The translations under genes and the position numbers were made by a program. Source: Eutrigla gurnardus (taxonomy: Eukaryota; Chordata; Actinopteri; Perciformes; Triglidae). From it: DNA of 64,000 nucleotides. Under the pieces are notes generated by a model, which was not told where the DNA came from, made no database searches, and worked only from the letters and a program-made list of their open reading frames with translations. The stretch is taken from NCBI GenBank assembly GCA_963514095.1, contig OY741284.1, positions 11,568,835-11,632,834 of the forward strand, read 5' to 3'. Every line of letters begins with the position of its first letter. Position 1 is the stretch's first letter. Below are positions 13,573-25,254 of the stretch, piece after piece.

Positions 13573-15583
13573 AGAGGGTGACAGACAAGTAGAAATAGAG
13601 ACAAGACAGATAAAGCACAAAGAGACAGAGGGACTGAAAAGAGAGACTAAGTTTAGCTCTCCCCTAAGGACTCCTCTCAGGTTCCTCTGCTCTTTTTTAT
13701 TGTCTTCCTCTCCTCCCGTTCTTCCTCTCCTCCTCCCTCTCTCAATCCATCACAAAATAATTAACTTGCTATAAGTGAAATTAATTCCACTAATTGGGTT
13801 TAAAGGTATTTTTGGACACAAGAGGGTGAGGAGAGACAGAGAACGAGATTGTGAGCGAGCGAGTGAGTGTGCGGCGGTACCCGCTCACCCAATCATGTCA
13901 CAGCAGGGAGGATGTGACCTCGCCAAGCAGGAAATGAACTCGCTGAACTTCCTGACCAAATTGGAAGAAATTGAGTAGTCGGACGGAGGGATGCCGACAC
14001 CGAATCATTTCTGTTTATGTCAATCTTCCTCTTTCCTCTTTCTGTTTTCTCCCCTCTTTCATTCCTTAATGAACGCTGTTAAACCCCCACTTTTCCCATC
14101 ACGGCGCCTCGTGCCGCATGTGATTGTCTGGATGGATTTGCAGTAAAGTGCACATCTTTTGAATATCCGAGGTCTGTCAGAGAGAACAGAGTTTTCGTTT
14201 TGAGCTCCTCCGTGACTGAAAAGGGGGTAGAGAAAACGACAGAACGGGCTTTTCAAGTGGTTTCAAAGCTTATGAGGCGAAATGCGAACCGACTGAAATA
14301 GCATCTGAAGTCGTCCGAGCGGATATTTTTATCTCGTCTTTCCTTTCATATTTGACATTTTATTGATGCATTAAGATGCAAAAATTTTGGAACACAAGCG
14401 AAGCAGATCATCCCAAACAGACAAGCGGATCAATGGGGGACAATTATACTTGTGATCTGTGAAGGTATAAAATCCTGGCATATATGAGTCGGTTGGAGTG
14501 AATAAAAGATGTCATCCCTTCCTCTGGGTATTAAGCTTAAAACATTTTCAGCATTGAGCTCATATCATGAATGTCTTTCAATGACGCTGCGGGACGTCGG
14601 ATACAGAAGACCTGCCGATACCAGATATGCAGTTCGCGGCTTCGCGGATCACGCTACAAAACAAGGAAAACCATGAATCCTGGATGTGCCCTCATCTCCC
14701 TGTGTTGCAATGCAATTATGGTATTTGTTGGCGAACTAGACGTACAGACGCACGTGTATAAGACACCAAAACACTGCACGTGGGTTTGTAATCCAGTGAA
14801 ACACAATTTAACTCATGTCCTCCATCAAGTGTGAGCATGTGCGTTGGATTGACAAATGCACTGTGTTGCCAGATTATGTTGCATTAAGTTTTGACAAAAC
14901 TGGATCCTTTGTCAACTTATTCGAGGATGCTATAAATAAATGCGGGTCCGATCTCGGCCTCCCGCTGACATCCACATCTGCAAGCCAAGAGAGAAAGTGT
15001 TTTTTTGTTCTTACTTCAAAGACACGAAGCACGTCTTAACTATTCCAAATGCATCCAGCTGCTCCGCTGCCCAGGTATGACTGTAAATGTGTTCTTTGTC
15101 AGCCGTCCAAACAAAACTCCCTGGCTCAGTTGTGAATATTATGTACTTTAGCCCTCCCCGCATTTTGGCACGGAGGACAACGGCGAGAGTGAGTTGATAG
15201 AACGGTGCGTATTGCTGTTATTTTCGGTTTGTTTCTCCCGGTGAACAGGTTGTTGCCGGCTGAAGTCATTCAAGGATACAAGAGAGGGATGAAAACTTTG
15301 CCTTGATGCTTTCACCTGCGCACACTTTACTTCAGCTCCACTCCAACTATCAAATCATACCGCCTCAGTCCATCTTCTCGCTGACATTTTCACTTTCCCT
15401 CGATGCTTCCCATCCTTTTGAGCTCTCTCTCTCTCCATCTCTCTCTCTATGATTCAGTGCAACATATGCTGTCTCTTCCCCACACACTGAAGCTAATTAC
15501 AGGAGGAGGAGAATGGAGGAGGAGGAAAAAAAAATATTAAGAGAAAGTGAGTCTGGGTGAGAGAGAGAGGGAGTGAGAGAAAG

Positions 15584-15589
<6 letters not shown>

Positions 15590-15623
<34 letters not shown>
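15590..15623. repeat. (GA)n tract
   Basis: Perfect GA run inside a longer purine-rich patch (15,500-15,640). Confidence 0.9.
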
Positions 15624-15628
<5 letters not shown>

Positions 15629-15872
15629 AGGGGGGTCCTTGGGGTGAATTATTCATCTTTCGCCATGACACCTGAGGGCAATCTACCTCTCTGTGAGTCA
15701 CCAAGTTAAAGAGAGAGAGAGTAGACTGTGTGAGTCAGACCTGCCCGAGAGGATATTAACACCCGAGTGTGTGTGTGTGTGTGTGTGTGTGTCCTGCAGC
15801 GTATTGTCCCCTAAGCCGATCATGTGCCGCCTACATACGGAGACCATCTAAAGTGTAACCTGTGGCTGTCAG

Positions 15873-15873
<1 letters not shown>

Positions 15874-15937
<64 letters not shown>
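15874..15937. repeat. (CA)n tract
   Basis: 32 perfect units, followed 100 bp on by a second CA run (about 16,038-16,071). Confidence 0.95.
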
Positions 15938-15940
<3 letters not shown>

Positions 15941-16035
15941 GCAGTAATAAGCCAGGTCAGCGCGGCACACAGTGTAAATCTTCCTCACACTGAGCCACAG
16001 CCATGAGCAGAGCTAGCATTAACCAGCGGGGAATG

Positions 16036-16076
<41 letters not shown>

Positions 16077-16317
16077 CCTCTTTCCATTAGCCGTTATTAA
16101 ATTAATAACCGCTGTAATACAGTATAATCTGCCGTCTCCACTCGGGCTCTCAGACCACTCTAACTGTTGATTGGATCACCGACATTCATCAGCATCACGT
16201 CCGCTGACAGCTGAATTATTAAACGCACGCAGTCCTTCCATCCCAAAGTTTTGTTGTGAGGTGTAAATAAATTCAGGAGAGGCAATCAAATGACACTCCT
16301 GTGGCGATAAAGTGGGT

Positions 16318-16356
16318 TGTAAGTGCCTTGCTCAAGGACGCTTTGTCCCACAGCAG
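16318..16356. repeat. short teleost repeat fragment
   Basis: 'gtaagtgccttgctcaaggacgc' is the core of a frequent fish repeat (AAGTGCCTTGCTCAAGGGCAC). The flanks are not recognisable. Confidence 0.35.
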
Positions 16357-16924
16357 ATATTAGCTGATGCCAGGTTGTAAAGTCTGCTGATTAGATGAAA
16401 ATGTTATGAAAATATGGACATTATGAAAAAAAATGGCAATTTTTGAAGGTGCTGAAAGGAGAGGAGAATTTAATCGTATTTAGCTACAAACAAAAAAAAA
16501 ATACTTTCAAACACAAAAAAGATATCAGAGACAAAGCTTCAATGCTCGCTGAAAGGCTGAAAAAAGACGAGAGGGCTTTTTTGATGTCTCTGTTTGTCTT
16601 TTGGCTTCTTTATATGCGTTCCACTTTCCCTGGCACTGAGCTTGACTTCCTTCTGAAATTAACCAGGCAGCCCAAAAATAATCCACTGCAAGAGAGAGCG
16701 CAAGGGAGAGGGGAGAGAGAGAGGGAGAGGGAGGGAGGGAGGTGTAAGGGAAGGATGAAGAGGAGGAAAGAGTCAGGCAAAACACATCGAGAGGGAAAGA
16801 AAAAAGGAAGATGGGAAAGAGATACGCTGACAGAAAGAAGTACAGGAAATAGAAAAAAAACAAAGACGTTCAGACAGACATCAGTCGGCTGATGTGTGTG
16901 TACTGATGTGCAACCACAGCAGTT

Positions 16925-17272
16925 GAGAAGTCTGAGACCAAGGTGCTGGAAAACAGTGGATTTGCCACCTTCGGAGGAAGCCATGAAGCTGGTCTGTGGT
17001 CTGAGCCCTCCCTTGGGGAGAAGGTGAGGACCTCTGACATCCAGAAGAGGCTTATAGTGGAATATCTAGAGGTGGTTGAGGTTCAGAGTCAGATCCAACA
17101 TGGAGGGACCCCGGGGCCGACCCAGATCATGCTGCATTGCATATCTTATGCACCCTGGGAAGGATCCGGGATCCCTCAGGAAGAGCTGGAAGACATGGCC
17201 GGGGAGAAGGACGTCAGCTGCTGCTACCCGGACTCAGATACGCAGCAGAAAATGGGAAGTCTGATTATCCCG
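16925..17272 (+). mobile_element. LINE (non-LTR retrotransposon) 3' fragment
   Basis: Contains decayed pieces of the 3' end of a common teleost LINE reverse-transcriptase reading frame. 'gtctgagaccaaggtgctgga' and 'ggtgaggacctctgacatcc' at the left recall its gag-pol end. 'ccccggggccgacccagatcatgctg', 'gggatccctcaggaagagctggaagacatggccggggagaaggacgt' and a final 'agcagaaaatgg' at the right recall the widespread fish tail ending in GGAAGAAAATGGATGG. Internal deletions and frame breaks make it inactive. It lies inside the cacna1c intron on the opposite strand to the gene. Family (CR1/L2/Rex-like) is from memory. Confidence 0.7.
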
Positions 17273-17485
17273 CTGGTTCAGTTTTAACACAAAGAACACA
17301 ATCTGGGACCACACTCTTAGTCCAAAGGCTGAATACGGAGGACTGAATGTTCTCAAGGGGAGTGCCTCAAGGACAAAAAGTTCAATATTTTGTAACTTAA
17401 GTCCAGCAAATAGCCCTCTTAAGGGTTTTCTCTTTTGTCCGGAGACTGCTTGTTAATCAAAAGAAGTGAGATCAGACATCCCATA

Positions 17486-17527
17486 CCCTCACACACCCTC
17501 ACACACCCTCACACACCCTCACACACC
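17486..17527 (+). repeat. 10-bp minisatellite (CCTCACACAC), about four units
   Basis: Four near-perfect copies of a decamer, apparently derived from CA repeat sequence. Confidence 0.85.
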
Positions 17528-17679
17528 TTCCTCTCAGGTGATCCACGCAGGGCCGAATGTCACCTTGAGGAGCGAGCGGGCCAGCTGCAGTGATTTGTAA
17601 TGCACAGCAAGCTCTGCCTGCATGACCACTTTCTATTAGCCCACTGCTAATTACAGCCACTCTAGCTTAATCATCCATT

Positions 17680-17682
<3 letters not shown>

Positions 17683-17732
<50 letters not shown>
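17683..17732. repeat. (CA)n tract
   Basis: 25 perfect units. Confidence 0.95.
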
Positions 17733-17734
<2 letters not shown>

Positions 17735-19904
17735 GTAAAGTTTTTTATGTAAGCGCACACAGTCACATAAAGGAAAGAAGACAATAAAAAAGAAGGCAAT
17801 GTTGTTACGACCACACATATGCATAGTAAGTACACACACACACACACACACTCATATTGTTCAGTAACAATCAAACTGAGTTTTCTCATAATTAATGGAT
17901 TAATCAAGGAGTAATGAATGTGGAGTGGCTCCACACGGTGCTGATTAACACAGATGATGGAGGGGCATGGGGAAAACTCTGCTAGGGAGAAGCGGCCATG
18001 TTGGATTCTGACAATGCAGCTGAGTGAGTAACACTGTGGCTCCCAGCGCATGGTCGGATGTGTAACATAAACGGCAACGCTGTTGCACAGAAAGAGAAAG
18101 TACTTCGTCTTCCGGCTTCCGTTTCCTTCTCATACAATGTGTGTGTGTGTGTGTGTGTAATCACAGTGGCTTTCTCTTCCCAATTAGGGCTCTAATCTAT
18201 CAGCTGACTGTTGCTATGGTGTTTCTCTCTCCGCCCAATCAAAGCCAAGTGAGTGAGCGCGCTCGGGGAGGAGAGTCACATAACGAGCTCGACAATAGCC
18301 TTTTGATACGATGGACAAAAGGGGGGAAGGGAGAGGTGATTAATAAAACAATAAGTGACAAACAAGAAGGAAATAATTCAATAAAAATAAACTGTGTGCA
18401 CCTTCTTCAAAGCTTTGTGCACGGGCCTCCAATCACACTGCGACCACACATGAAGTGGGTATTATTCATAGGCCCAAATGGGTAATTATACTGTGTGTGA
18501 TTATTGTGATGGAGTGCCTCAACTTCGCAAAAGCTGTTTATAAATTATGACCAAAACCTGAGAATTAATCAAATAAAGTAGCTCTTTAACTGAATGGGAA
18601 AATATCCATTTTAGTCGTTTTGAAATGTAATCCTAACGGACCTAATATATATTAATTAGATATGACACTTAAAAACTGTCTCCTTCAATATTAAATGTTC
18701 TGTGTTGTTGTTGTATGTTTCTGTGTATTTGGCTTAAATAAACACTTATCCTCTCCCAGGCTGCGTTTTTTTTTTTTTCATTTTTCCATTTTTCTAAGCA
18801 GGCAGGTCAATTAGGAGAAAATTCTGATTTACTACGACTGCACTGCTAGCACAGCTGCTCTCGCTGATCCCAGGAGGCAGCAGCGTGACTGGGGGAAGCA
18901 GCAGTGTGTGTGTTTCTGTGTGTCTCTCTGTGTGTGTATATGAGCAGTCAGTGGACAGTAAGTGGTGGGACCAGGTTTTCTCCCATATTGTGCTCCAGAA
19001 GAATCTCTGCTACAACAGAAGCATCCAGAACCAAATCAAAGTCCATAACCGAAAACATTTTCTCCCTCAAGGTTGCCACAGAAACAAAGGGTCTTATATC
19101 TACTGAAGTCAGTATGAAAAGCCTATTAAAAAAAACCGTCCATACACTGTGATGTCAGGTGGCTGCCATGGAAACGACTCAGGATGCACCCATTATACGA
19201 CACACATGCGACACGGAGGGGAGGAGACGACATCCGCAACAGCGTTTGCTCTAAGGTCAGGTGATTAGTTATAGAAACATGAGATTCATTACACCCAGTT
19301 CCCTTCACTTTGCGCTGCATGTCTAATGCGTCCCAGGTCGATGGCATAATTACATCTTCTAGATGCTGAAATCACGAAAACAAATACAAAAAAAAGAGAC
19401 CACACCCTGAGATAAGGATATATAATAGGATAGTAATAGGATAATTTACGCGCAATATAGTAATTTTCACTAATGTTGTGATTATCATCATCATTTGTAT
19501 TTATTGCATTTTATTTAAATAAATAATGTTTGTTGTTGTTTGTTTATTTCAAACAAGAAGCATATGAGTTCTTTGAAAAATGTTCTCAGTTCCAAAAGAG
19601 AACTTCCAAATCACCAAATTTGGAGATACGTGGTTTTAATTGGCCAGTTAAAACTTGCCCCGAGTTTAAACATGTAGGCGCAGACAACACGAGCCATGCA
19701 GTAAAAAATACATGACAAAGCTGTCACTGTAGCCCGGGAAAATGAGCGGCGAGAGAAGGATGGAGCTCAACAAGGGGGAGATGAAAGGAGAGCGTTATAG
19801 AGAGAGACAGACAGAGTCAGGAGGAGGGACAGACACATTTGGAGTGTACCAGGTGTCCCAACCTTGTCTGTTTGACGGTAAACAGTCTAGATGGACTACA
19901 GCTG

Positions 19905-20710
19905 TCTTCCTGAGGCCGACAACTCCTCCGCCGCGAGGAGCGGCGTGCCGCGGCTCGGCCCCCGCTCGCAGCGCGGACCGAGTCGCATTACAGCTTCGCT
20001 AATAAATAATGGAAAAGTTTCACTGGCGGGCCAACAGTGAGCGCAAAACGACTACAAACAAGAGCCAGATGACAAGGAAACCCAGAACAAATTACTTTTC
20101 CCCCTCAAATGGAAAAAATAATGAAGTGCCTAGCAACCAAAAACAACTGAGACACTCTTTGACCTTTCACCCGCGACATCGGCTACGCTGCTGGAAATCA
20201 CGGCGCGGCATCTGTCCTCGTCGCGATCGCCCGGCGTGTAGCTCGGCTCAGGAGGCGGAGGAGTGTCAGGGGGAAAAAAAGCGCCGCCTGTCTCCCTCTC
20301 CCCGTCTCACTTTCATAAGTGGATTCATCATCTCCAGGCCCTGACCTGTCCTCCCCGACAGGACGGCCCTGGCCTGACTCAGCCCTGGAAAATGAATGCC
20401 AACCCTGGCCGTGAAAAGTCTGTATCCGAATCACAGAGCTCGTGATCGTCGAGCCAACCTGACTTTGACTCTGACCTCTGTGTATTTCTTAGTGTTACTC
20501 CCGGTTTGAAACTCCCAGGATGTGACGCATTCGGTCTGACATTTCGACTTAATTCGTCTGGAGAAAGAACGTCGACTGTGTTGCGTCTCTCCTCTGACTC
20601 ATTCACCTGGCTCCGGCACGCCGACTGAACGCCGCTCTGCTCCGTCCGGGCCTTTCACACGTCCCGCTCACATCTATTTAAGCGCTGCGGCGGCGCCATT
20701 ATCGAGTCCT
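19905..20710. promoter_or_regulatory. CpG-dense patch inside the cacna1c intron
   Basis: Three clusters rich in CpG (about 19,926-19,990, 20,170-20,250 and 20,600-20,705) stand out against AT-rich intron. The last ends 'tatttaagcgctgcggcggcgccatt'. It could be an internal promoter or unmethylated enhancer. No exon is recognised beside it. Confidence 0.35.
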
Positions 20711-23700
20711 ACTTTTCTTGAATGCCAGAATGTGTGATAGCCCATTTCACACCTCCCGCCACCTTCCACCCCCCATCATTTTTTCCACCATTTCCCCCCC
20801 CCCCTTGGCCTCTCACTGCCCCCCATTTCTGCATCCACCGCCGTGCTGTCTATCCTACTTTCCAACACTGTCTTAATGCGCTGTCTGCTTCGTGTGCCAT
20901 TGTGTGTGTTTGCGTGAGCTTGAGTGTCACGGGCGGTTGTAGGAAGCCTGGGTGATTAACTCTGATAGCCACCAGATGCCTGACTTAGAGGTACAGTCAC
21001 ACACACACACACACACACACAGAAAAAACACACAGAAGACAGACAGGAAGAAGGAACAGACAGCGAAGCAGCACAGAGACGCTGTGATGTGAGTGAAAGC
21101 AAAAAAGAGTTAAAAAAAGGGGAGTGAAGGTATAAAAGAGGTCCAACATGTGTGCGTGTGAGTATGTATTTGTGTGTATATTTAAAAAACCATTTGACTG
21201 TATCGGTCTCTATCTCCATGTGCGTGCTCTCATCAGTCAGGCCTATCAGATCGGGCAGTCGACAAGCAGCTGGCTCACACAGTGGGACTGGCTGATGTTG
21301 CCTGTTTGAACTGCCAAACACTAAAAACCCTGGGCTCGCTTGTCACAAGCAGCTGTAGAAAAATCACAATATCACGGCTATACCTCTTCGGCGCTTTGCT
21401 TTGAGTTACATTCAGCAGAAAAAATGACGGATATAATGCAAAATGGAAAAATATGGGCTATATAAAGCAACGATACTTCAAGCTTGAGGAGCACATTCAT
21501 ATTTAGAGAAATAGTTGGATGTCATTATGTAACAGGTTGAACGCTGGAATACAAATCCATCACATTTAGCTAGCTGGAGTCTAAATCGGGAGCCATTGAA
21601 ATAAGTTACGGCAGTGTTTAAAACGCGGGTCAAGGCTTTGAGTGCTTGTTTCTGGCAAGCCTCACAAATGTCACAAATGCTAGTGTATTAGCTCTGACCA
21701 GCAGCTTGAATCTGTGAACTGATCATCGTGAAAAAATGTCCGTCCAACTGAATTCTCTCCTTCTGTGCGAGCGTCTCTGTGGGCCGCCTGCTGTTGGCAA
21801 ACACCACTGTAAATAGGCTGCACGCTCGCTGACCAGCAGTGAACTTCCTTTCATGGCCTCGTCCTCCTCCAAAACACAACACTAGTTGCAGTTTATCACA
21901 AATTGTGATGTGCTTGTTTTAATGAGGCCGACTCCTGCAGTGAAAGTCGACCATATTTAGGCACACTCAATTTCAGATCCCGTGGTGAGGATGCTTCAAA
22001 GACCATTGATTTTTTTTTTTTTTTTTTTCACTTTCAGGTCCCGGCCCACCTCAGGAAAACATTTTACCAAGCAGTCTACCAAGTACCTCAACATCTGCTC
22101 TCCAATCATCCCCACTGTGTTGTGACATAACTTCCTGCAACATTAACACTTAGCAACCTGCTGCCTTCTTGAGCTGTTAGCACTGACAATAATTAGCAAG
22201 AGCATAAGTGAAATGTGGGGGAATCAGCATTTATTACACCGCTGCTACGTTGGGCCTGGTGTCGGCATGAAAGTTGATTATGATAAGCTGCTGTGAAAGC
22301 TGGGGAGCTGCTCGCATGGTTCTTCCCAGACACCAGACAGCAGACAGCGCTGCGGGGATGACAGATTTTTTGCAAGCCAACCCCCGGAAGTCAGCGTCGC
22401 ACCGGTTCCCTCGACAAAAAGCCAATGGGATTTCTGCTCTGTAGTTTTGGATTATTGCAGAAAATGAGCTCTGTGACACGATACTTAAAGATAAACTGAA
22501 AAAAATGAACACCACTACCATAAATCCCAGCCGAGATGAGGGAACCGGAATTGCAAAAAAAGGCAAGAGGCAACAATCATGTGACTGGAGAAGCTAAGCT
22601 ACATTCCTAAGAACTGCAAAAGTTAAAGTTAAAAAAAGACAATAATCGAACCCACAGCCAACGGTGACATTTAAGTTGCCAGCGTGGTAGAGAACAGCTC
22701 GTCACATGATGACCCCTTCGGCACTTTCTCACAGACGCATCATCTAATCACACTGAGCAGAAATAACATGCGTGACCTACTGGCATCACTCACACACACC
22801 GACGTCTGTCAGCGCCTACGAGACACTCTGTGTGCCGCCCCCATGCGCTCGCTGTACATTTATATGCATGTGTGTGTCAGTGTGTGTGTGTGTGAGGACC
22901 CAGCACTGCGACATGTTTCCCCGTGTCAGTGTTAATAACCCAACCCTGATAATTGGCATAGAATATTGATAGAGAGGAAAATGGCCCCAAGCAGGTCTCT
23001 GCTTCATTAGCGAAGACTAGGGGGACGGAAACCGGAGAGTTCATAGCAGTCAGAGGAGGGACGGAAGAGAGGAAGGGAAAGGGATGCAAAAAAATAAAGA
23101 TTCCTGCTAAGCACAGATGAACAGACCGAAGGTGATGAGAAAGACGATGGATGGACGAAGGGTCAGGGGGAAATAAGGGACAAGGAAATGGTTTTAAATC
23201 ACATGTGGGTTTTATAACAGCTTTCAGAAAAAAACAAAAAGGACACTGAATCACTCGATGCATGAGCAGCCGTGAAACAGTTCCAGTAACAAATAGAAGA
23301 GCAGTTATGTCATTCTCTCCTGACATGGTAGCAAATTCATAATAGTTGAGCGAGCTGACCCTTTAAAAGGTCTGAGCTGCGTTCTGGTGTCCACCGTTCT
23401 GTCCCGCACAATCGCAACAAATCTCCCAGAAAAAACATCCTCCTCCTCCCTCCCCCTCCCTCCCTCTCTCTGTGTCCCCTGGTTGGAACGCAGTGTTTGT
23501 TTAATGTGGTATCGCCATGGTTACCCGTCTGCCACGTTGAGGTAATGTCATTAATCATCAACTTTATCACGCTGCAGCCCGGGCGCACGCACGCAGGAGA
23601 CCAGCCGTGACATTTTACACTGTCCACGGCTGAAAACACCGGAGGGAACGGCGTCGGAGGATGTTAAACAGCGGCGGCGGCGGCGGCGGCAGCGGACAGG

Positions 23701-23972
23701 CCGGGGTGTGTATTTAACACGGCAACATTAAGGCAAGTCTGTGTTCCACGTTCATAAAGCATGACTATTTCAATTCCAACATTTTACACATCAGCTGCCT
23801 TCATCTCTCCTCTCCATCCCTCCATCCCATCCTTTTATCTTCCTCTCTCTTTCTCTCTTCATGAGCAGGTTCAATCTCTTTTGGTTGACATGACAACAGA
23901 CGATGTCGCGCCTCCTGTTCTGATGACATCACTACAGGCGCCAAGCCAATCCCCCCAAAAAACCTACCGTCT

Positions 23973-23974
<2 letters not shown>

Positions 23975-24021
<47 letters not shown>
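23975..24021. repeat. (CT)n tract
   Basis: About 23 perfect units. Confidence 0.95.
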
Positions 24022-24024
<3 letters not shown>

Positions 24025-24255
24025 GACGTATTGATCCAGAATACAAATCACAGCTGTGAAGAGGAGATGAGATGAGGGTAAAGGATGGAGAGAGGTGAAG
24101 AAGAAGAGAAAGGGGGGAGCACATCGGAAGATTGAGAGAAAGACGAATAGCCACGGTTGCATCACCCCCCCACCACCACGCCCACTATCTCCCTCTAGTC
24201 GGCTGAAATGGAGTGTGTGATGGCTCACTCATTTCCATACTGGGTGACTTTGGTA

Positions 24256-24256
<1 letters not shown>

Positions 24257-24311
<55 letters not shown>
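24257..24311. repeat. (CA)n tract
   Basis: About 27 perfect units. Confidence 0.95.
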
Positions 24312-24314
<3 letters not shown>

Positions 24315-24475
24315 TGGATTCTGACTAAGGAGTAAGGCTGACGTGGTTGTGTGTACACGAAATACATGAATACAAGAAAAGAAAATGAAAAATGAAAGGG
24401 TTGATGTTAACCAGTTGATATTTTCCACCTTTTTCATGGTTTAGCAAGTTCAGTTGAAGCTGATGGGAATGAGTT

Positions 24476-24804
24476 TTTGCAGGTATTCGGCCATATATCA
24501 GAAATATTTGGCAAATTAAGTATTGATGCGATGGTGGGGCTGGAGGAAAAGTCACTCAATCACCAGAGTCAGAAATGTTCCTGGAGGGATCTCCAAAAGG
24601 CTATGTGTCGTAAATTTCATTGCAATCCCCTCCATGTCAGGATATTTTATCCAAAACCACAAATTTCAATGTCATGGTGGCACTAAAGGAAAAGTCAGAG
24701 GATCACCAAAGTTAATGGGGATGATCCTCTGGGAACCATGAATTTCTTGGCCATTTATCTGACAGTTGAGATATTTCAGCCCCGGGTTGGCCGACAGACA
24801 GAGG

Positions 24805-24898
<94 letters not shown>
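24476..24898 (+). repeat. teleost interspersed repeat with GACA-expanded tail
   Basis: The body (24,476-24,794) has the wording of a common fish repeat ('ggatcaccaaagtt...atgatcctctgggaaccatgaattt...gttgagatatttcagcc'). It contains two related copies of about 75 bp (24,525-24,600 and 24,664-24,740). It passes directly into a tetranucleotide (GACA)n tract at 24,795-24,898, presumably grown from the repeat's own short CCGACAGACAGA tail. Confidence 0.6.
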
Positions 24899-25000
24899 TG
24901 CCATACAAATTCACAGAAAAGCTACCATAAAGAGTTAAACCAGCCATTTAAAACCCCCTCCTCTTTCTGGAGCGGATTATAGGCACAGCAATGGAGATGG

Positions 25001-25002
<2 letters not shown>

Positions 25003-25052
<50 letters not shown>
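25003..25052. repeat. (CA)n tract
   Basis: 25 perfect units, just after the GACA tail repeat. Confidence 0.95.
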
Positions 25053-25054
<2 letters not shown>

Positions 25055-25173
25055 TAGTTAGGAGTCCTGTAACAAGCCTGTTTTAGCCATTATGACTCCA
25101 GAGTGTGAAAGTGAGTCTGGTCTTTTGGGAAGTGGACTGCTCTATACATACACACTAACTAACTCTTTCTCTT

Positions 25174-25176
<3 letters not shown>

Positions 25177-25252
<76 letters not shown>
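25177..25252. repeat. (CA)n tract
   Basis: 38 perfect units. Confidence 0.95.

Positions 25253-25254
<2 letters not shown>

Noticed and set aside
16443..16892. 149-residue Lys/Arg/Glu-rich frame
   Set aside because: It comes from a purine-rich low-complexity stretch, with the same length open on the other strand.
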